8,743 nt of DNA. Origin: Streptomyces katrae (GTDB lineage Bacteria > Actinomycetota > Actinomycetes > Streptomycetales > Streptomycetaceae). The notes beneath the pieces are model-generated. The model did not search any database. It was not told where the DNA came from and was given only the letters and a program-made list of their open reading frames with translations. The position numbers were made by a program, and so were the translations under genes. Where the stretch lies: positions 1 to 8,743 of the forward strand of contig NZ_JZWV01000710.1 of the NCBI RefSeq assembly GCF_000966975.1, read 5' to 3'. Shown piece by piece: positions 5,704 to 8,743 of the stretch. Numbering within the stretch: the stretch's first letter is position 1; every line of letters starts with the position of its first letter.

Positions 5704-5739
5704 GGCGCTGTCGTACCGATCGGGCCAGACGCCCCGGCA

Positions 5740-5759
5740 CGGCGGCCTGCGGGCCGCCG
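5740..5759 (-). terminator. Hairpin terminator candidate downstream of miaB
   Basis: CGGCGGCC (5740-5747) pairs perfectly with GGCCGCCG (5752-5759) around a TGCG tetraloop (CGCA on the transcribed leftward strand), an 8-bp all-GC stem. It lies about 65 bp past the miaB stop and upstream of the candidate promoter for the LigB-like gene, where a terminator for miaB would be expected. There is no T-tract. Confidence 0.5.
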
Positions 5760-5775
5760 CACCGGGCCCGGTCAC

Positions 5776-5814
5776 GTCCGGGGCACCGGTCCGGGGAGCC
5801 GGTCCGGGGCGCCG
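5776..5814. repeat. Three tandem copies of a 13-bp repeat after miaB
   Basis: Three back-to-back units follow the pattern GTCCGGGGnnCCG, with nn = CA, AG and CG (5776-5788, 5789-5801, 5802-5814). They start just beyond the miaB stop codon (5823-5825) on the 3' side. The last copy overlaps an inverted repeat, CCGGTCC (5799-5805) with GGACCGG (5815-5821), which could fold one base after the stop codon. Likely a slippage-generated array that may add to termination. Confidence 0.7.
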
Positions 5815-5822
5815 GGACCGGG

Positions 5823-7343
5823 TCAGTCGATCGCGCAGCCCGAGGTCGCCGCCGGCAGAGGGGCCGGGACGCCCAGGGTCGGGATGCCGAGCATGACGCC
5901 CTGGGGCTGCGCCGGGGCCGCGTTGCGCTTCTCCCAGGCGTCGCCGGCGCGGGTGCGGCGCACGGCGGTGGTCGGGCCCTCGGCCAGCAGGTGGTGCGGG
6001 GCCGCGTAGGTGATCTCCACGGTCACCACGTCGCCCGGACGCACGTCCTGCTCCGGCTTGGTGAAGTGCACCAGGCGGTTGTCGGGGGCGCGGCCCGAGA
6101 GGCGGGCGGTGGCGCCGTCCTTGCGGCCCTCGCCCTCGGCGACCATGACCTCCAGGGTGCGGCCGACCTGCTTCTTGTTCTCCTCCCAGGAGATCTCCTC
6201 CTGGAGGGCGACCAGGCGCATGTAGCGGTCCTGGACGACCTCCTTGGGGACCTGCCCCTCCATGTCGGCGGCCGGGGTGCCGGGGCGCTTGGAGTACTGG
6301 AAGGTGAAGGCGCTCGCGAAGCGGGCCTCGCGCACCACGTGCATCGTCTGCTGGAAGTCCTCCTCCGTCTCGCCGGGGAAGCCCACGATGATGTCGGTGG
6401 AGATCGCGGCGTGCGGGATGGCGGCGCGGACCTTCTCGATGATCCCGAGGAAACGCTCCTGCCGGTAGGACCGGCGCATCGCCCGCAGGATCGGGTCCGA
6501 GCCCGACTGCAGCGGCATGTGCAGCTGCGGCATCACGTTCGGGGTCTCGGCCATGGCGGCGATGACGTCGTCGGTGAAGTCCTTGGGGTGCGGGGAGGTG
6601 AAGCGGACCCGCTCCAGGCCCTCGATCTGCCCGCAGGCGCGCAGCAGCTTGCTGAAGGCCTCGCGGTCGCCGAGGTCGCTGCCGTAGGCGTTGACGTTCT
6701 GACCGAGCAGGGTGATCTCCGAAACGCCCTCGGCGACCAGCGCCTCCACCTCGGCGAGGATGTCGCCGGGACGGCGGTCCTCCTCCTTGCCGCGCAGCGC
6801 CGGGACGATGCAGAAGGTACAGGTGTTGTTGCAGCCGACGGAGATGGAGACCCAGGCGGCGTACGCGGACTCGCGGCGGGTCGGCAGCGTGGAGGGGAAG
6901 GCCTCCAGCGACTCGGCGATCTCGATCTGGGCCTCCTCCTGGATGCGGGCGCGCTCCAGGAGGACGGGCAGCTTGCCGATGTTGTGCGTGCCGAAGACCA
7001 CGTCGACCCAGGGGGCCTTCTTGACGATGGTGTCGCGGTCCTTCTGGGCGAGGCAGCCGCCGACGGCGATCTGCATGCCGGGGCGCTTGGTCTTCATGGG
7101 GGCGAGCCGGCCGAGGTTGCCGTAGAGCTTGTTGTCGGCGTTCTCGCGCACCGCGCAGGTGTTGAAGACCACCACGTCGGCGTCGCCGTCGGAGCCCTCG
7201 GGGGCCCGGACGTAGCCGGCGTCCTCCAGCAGACCGGAGAGCCGCTCGGAGTCGTGCACGTTCATCTGGCACCCGTAGGTGCGCACCTCGTAAGTTCCCT
7301 TGGGGTCCACCACTGCCGTGCTCCGGTCGCTGCTGCTGGTCAT
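5823..7343 (-). CDS. miaB: tRNA-2-methylthio-N6-dimethylallyladenosine synthase (radical SAM methylthiotransferase)
   Basis: 506-residue cytoplasmic iron-sulfur enzyme that inserts a methylthio group at C2 of i6A37 in tRNA, the step after MiaA. Three domains are clear. The N-terminal UPF0004 domain (about 17-135) has cysteines C25 (RTYGCQMN), C63 (NTCAVRE) and C97 (GGCLAQ) that hold the auxiliary cluster. The radical SAM domain (about 160-390) has CNNTCTFC with C171, C175 and C178 as ligands of the SAM-cleaving 4Fe-4S cluster, followed by the [11 protein letters not shown] and [10 protein letters not shown] motifs. A TRAM RNA-binding domain (about 392-456) follows. The last 50 residues are a Pro/Ala-rich tail beyond the core fold, ending in SGCAID. 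ATG 7343 gives the expected lead; the frame is open much further upstream, but that stretch is antisense to another gene. There is no Shine-Dalgarno sequence, and a TACCCT box ends 6 nt before the start. It is divergent from the TAXI-type gene. Function is near certain. Confidence 0.97.
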   Translation of the reverse strand: MTSSSDRSTAVVDPKGTYEVRTYGCQMNVHDSERLSGLLEDAGYVRAPEGSDGDADVVVFNTCAVRENADNKLYGNLGRLAPMKTKRPGMQIAVGGCLAQKDRDTIVKKAPWVDVVFGTHNIGKLPVLLERARIQEEAQIEIAESLEAFPSTLPTRRESAYAAWVSISVGCNNTCTFCIVPALRGKEEDRRPGDILAEVEALVAEGVSEITLLGQNVNAYGSDLGDREAFSKLLRACGQIEGLERVRFTSPHPKDFTDDVIAAMAETPNVMPQLHMPLQSGSDPILRAMRRSYRQERFLGIIEKVRAAIPHAAISTDIIVGFPGETEEDFQQTMHVVREARFASAFTFQYSKRPGTPAADMEGQVPKEVVQDRYMRLVALQEEISWEENKKQVGRTLEVMVAEGEGRKDGATARLSGRAPDNRLVHFTKPEQDVRPGDVVTVEITYAAPHHLLAEGPTTAVRRTRAGDAWEKRNAAPAQPQGVMLGIPTLGVPAPLPAATSGCAID

Positions 7344-7349
7344 GCAACA

Positions 7350-7355
7350 AGGGTA
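7350..7355 (-). promoter_or_regulatory. Putative -10 box of a leaderless miaB promoter
   Basis: TACCCT on the leftward strand fits TANNNT, and 6 nt separate it from the ATG at 7343, which would place transcription start at the A of the start codon. The bases just upstream of the start (TTGTTGC) contain no Shine-Dalgarno sequence. No good -35 hexamer was found 17-19 nt upstream. Confidence 0.5.
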
Positions 7356-7385
7356 GGCGGTGCCGGGGAGGCCCCCGTCCCCCGT

Positions 7386-7411
7386 ACCGACGAGCCGCCG
7401 GCGGCGTCGGT
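7386..7411. promoter_or_regulatory. Long inverted repeat between divergent miaB and TAXI-type gene
   Basis: A perfect 12-bp palindrome GCCGCCGGCGGC (7394-7405) is flanked by ACCGAC (7386-7391) and GTCGGT (7406-7411), which also pair, leaving a 2-nt GA bulge on the left. It lies 43 bp from the miaB start and 53 bp from the start at 7464. This is a plausible operator or cruciform for one or both genes. It cannot be a terminator for either, because both are transcribed away from it. Confidence 0.4.
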
Positions 7412-7426
7412 GCGGGCGGGCGGGCC

Positions 7427-7456
7427 GTGACAGGACGGCGGGGCGGGTGGGAGGAT
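7427..7456 (+). promoter_or_regulatory. Candidate promoter of the TAXI-type gene
   Basis: GTGACA (7427-7432) matches TTGACA at five of six bases and is followed after 18 nt by GAGGAT (7451-7456), an imperfect TANNNT box. Seven nt then lead to the ATG at 7464. The -10 candidate overlaps a good ribosome site (GGGAGG, 9 nt before the ATG), so either a leaderless start here or a longer transcript from further upstream using the ribosome site is possible. The two readings exclude each other. Confidence 0.35.
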
Positions 7457-7463
7457 CGCGGGC

Positions 7464-8468
7464 ATGCCCCTCGTACCACCCCGTGTCAGCCCGCGCCGCC
7501 TCCGCCGCCTCGTGGCGGGGACGGCCGCCGTGCTGGGTGTGCTCGGGGTGCTGCTGTGGTGGCTGCGCCCCTTCGGGGAGCCCGCGCTCGCCGGGAAGCT
7601 CACCTTCAGCACGGGCGTCCGCACCGGCGTCTACCACCGCTACGGCCAGTTGCTGGAGCAGGCCCTCGCGCAGGACATGCCCGGGGTCAAGGTCCGGCTG
7701 GAGACCAGCGAGGGCTCGCAGCAGAACCTCCAGCGGGTGGCCTCCGGCGAGGCCGACTTCACCATCGCGACGGCGGACGCGGTCGCCAAGTACCGGGCCG
7801 ACGGCAAACCGGGCGCGGAACAGCTGCGCGGGTGCGCACGGCTCTACGACGACTACGTCCAGCTGGTGGTGCCGGCCGGGTCGCCGGTGCAGTCGGCCCG
7901 CGACCTGCGGGGCAAGCGGGTCGCGATCGGCCAGGAGGGTTCCGGGGTCCGGCTGATCTCGGACCGGCTCCTGCGGGCGGCCAAGCTGGACCCGGCCCAC
8001 GACATCACCCCCGTCGCCATCGGCATCGACACCATGCCGGCGGAGCTGCAGGCGGGGCGGATCGACGCCTTCTTCTGGTCGGGCGGCCTGCCGACGAACG
8101 CGGTGCGCGAGCTGTCGGAGCGCTTCGACATCCGGCTCGTCCAGCTGGGCGACCTGGTGGAGCAGCTCCAGGCCAGCGGCAGCCCGGCGCGGTACTACCG
8201 CGCGGCCGTGATGCCGCAGGACGCCTACGCGCGGGCCCGCAACACCTCGTCGGTGGCCACCCTGGCCGTCCCGAACCTGCTGGTCACCAAGGAGGGCACG
8301 GACGCCCGGCTGACGGAGCAGTTCACCCGGACGGTGATCCTCAGCCGGGACCGGATCGGGCACGAGGTGCACGCGGCGCAGCTGGTGGACCTGCGGACGG
8401 CGATCTACACCGACCCGCTGGACCTGCACGAGGGGGCCCGGCGGTACTACCGCTCGGTCAAGCCGTAG
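7464..8468 (+). CDS. TAXI-family (TRAP-type) substrate-binding protein, membrane-anchored
   Basis: 334 residues. A basic N-terminus (RRLRR) is followed by one hydrophobic helix (about 16-34). There is no lipobox cysteine and no clear signal-peptidase site, so it is probably a signal-anchored extracytoplasmic protein. The mature part has the TAXI-type periplasmic-binding layout: [16 protein letters not shown] (49-64) at the ligand pocket, [24 protein letters not shown] (79-102), [15 protein letters not shown] (147-161), [15 protein letters not shown] (194-208) and a C-terminal [13 protein letters not shown] (318-330). Such proteins deliver small organic acids or amino acids such as glutamate to a DctQM-type permease. 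No permease gene is in the window, so this copy may serve a distant transporter or act as the sensing partner of a membrane receptor; that last idea is inference. The start has a GGGAGG site 9 nt upstream. It is divergent from miaB, and its last 11 bp overlap the opposing ROK gene tail to tail. Confidence 0.88.
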   Translation: MPLVPPRVSPRRLRRLVAGTAAVLGVLGVLLWWLRPFGEPALAGKLTFSTGVRTGVYHRYGQLLEQALAQDMPGVKVRLETSEGSQQNLQRVASGEADFTIATADAVAKYRADGKPGAEQLRGCARLYDDYVQLVVPAGSPVQSARDLRGKRVAIGQEGSGVRLISDRLLRAAKLDPAHDITPVAIGIDTMPAELQAGRIDAFFWSGGLPTNAVRELSERFDIRLVQLGDLVEQLQASGSPARYYRAAVMPQDAYARARNTSSVATLAVPNLLVTKEGTDARLTEQFTRTVILSRDRIGHEVHAAQLVDLRTAIYTDPLDLHEGARRYYRSVKP

Positions 8469-8743
8469 GCCCGCGCCGGCCGGCGGGGGCCAGCATCATC
8501 GCGGCGGCCGCGGCGCCGATGAGCCCGGCGTGGGTGCCGAGGGCGGCCGGGACGACACGGAGGTCCCGGACGAAGGACAGGGTGGCGTACGAGGCCAGGT
8601 GCCGCCGGACCGGTCCGAAGAGGGTCTCCCCGCTGGCGGCGACCCCGCCGCCGATCACCGCGATGTCGGTCTCGACCAGGGTGGCGGTGGCCGCGATGGC
8701 GGCGGCCAGGGCCCGCCCGGCACGGTCGAAGGCGGCCAGCGCG
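8458..8743 (-). CDS. ROK-family sugar kinase/regulator (glucokinase-like), C-terminal 94 residues; 5' part outside window
   Basis: Only the C-terminal part is in view. The visible sequence runs from a helix with the [13 protein letters not shown] pattern through [20 protein letters not shown], which is the ROK signature segment around the sugar/ATP site, to [19 protein letters not shown] near the end. Both are typical of ROK glucokinases and ROK repressors. The ATP-binding N-terminal DxGGT motif, the zinc-binding Cys motif and any helix-turn-helix domain would lie beyond the right edge, so kinase and repressor cannot be told apart. The final 15 residues ([12 protein letters not shown]) are a divergent tail. 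The gene has no interruption in view. It converges on and overlaps the TAXI-type gene by 11 bp, leaving no room for an intergenic terminator between them. Confidence 0.88.
   Translation of the reverse strand, partial: ALAAFDRAGRALAAAIAATATLVETDIAVIGGGVAASGETLFGPVRRHLASYATLSFVRDLRVVPAALGTHAGLIGAAAAAMMLAPAGRRGPTA

Noticed and set aside
5691..5762. Longer start at 5762 for the LigB-like gene
   Set aside because: It would begin with an Arg/Gly-rich stretch spanning the hairpin after miaB, unlike the family, whose first strand starts at ATG 5690.
4479..7430. A 983-codon rightward open frame
   Set aside because: It lies antisense to miaB and the LigB-like gene, is made of Gly/Ala/Arg/Asp/Val low complexity typical of high-GC shadow frames, and shows no family motif.
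7344..8429. Upstream extension of the miaB frame to 868 codons
   Set aside because: It runs antisense to the TAXI-type gene; the standard MiaB N-terminus starts at ATG 7343.
1..8743. CRISPR array, tRNA, rRNA, insertion sequence or prophage features
   Set aside because: No regularly spaced long repeats, no transposase or integrase motifs, and no tRNA or rRNA gene recognised on either strand.

Overview
This is a very GC-rich actinobacterial chromosomal segment, almost certainly Streptomyces or a close relative. The signs are strong G/C bias at third codon positions, long spurious open frames on the non-coding strands, GTG starts, and a gene set (rshA, dapF, miaA, miaB) typical of the conserved core of Streptomyces chromosomes. 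I see no insertion sequence, integrase, tRNA, rRNA, CRISPR array or other sign of recent gene transfer, and no gene-free stretch longer than about 175 bp. I noticed no TTA codon in the genes called here.

Layout. Positions 1-4191 hold a leftward series, in transcription order miaA (tRNA A37 dimethylallyltransferase), a small three-helix membrane protein with a long disordered N-terminus, dapF (diaminopimelate epimerase) and rshA (a RelA/SpoT-type ppGpp enzyme whose C-terminus lies beyond the left edge). Positions 4367-4896 hold two short rightward genes: an acidic Ala/Glu-rich protein of unknown function and an MT0933/Rv0909-type 'antitoxin' family protein with no adjacent toxin. A perfect 15-bp hairpin closes this pair. 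Positions 4983-7343 hold a leftward pair, miaB (tRNA ms2i6A methylthiotransferase) followed by a LigB-like (class III extradiol dioxygenase fold) protein that appears to have lost its metal-binding histidines. Positions 7464-8468 hold a rightward membrane-anchored TAXI-type substrate-binding protein. Its 3' end overlaps by 11 bp the 3' end of a leftward ROK-family sugar kinase/regulator gene that runs off the right edge.

How the genes fit together. miaA and miaB act in sequence on the same tRNA base: MiaA adds the dimethylallyl group at A37 and MiaB methylthiolates the product. Here they flank a four-gene insert. DapF makes meso-diaminopimelate for lysine and cell wall; actinomycetes of this type normally carry LL-DAP in the wall, so the epimerase serves mainly lysine synthesis there. 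RshA makes or degrades (p)ppGpp. The other genes have no firm biochemical link to these.

Regulation. Several starts (dapF, miaB, the LigB-like gene, and more weakly miaA) lack a Shine-Dalgarno sequence but have a TANNNT-like -10 box ending 6-7 nt before the start codon, the geometry of leaderless transcripts. The two divergent intergenic regions each carry a perfect 12-bp palindrome that could be an operator. I did not find a clearly new multi-gene system. The least explained items are the degenerate LigB-like protein, the orphan antitoxin pair, the orphan TAXI protein and the hybrid EXKD motif in RshA.
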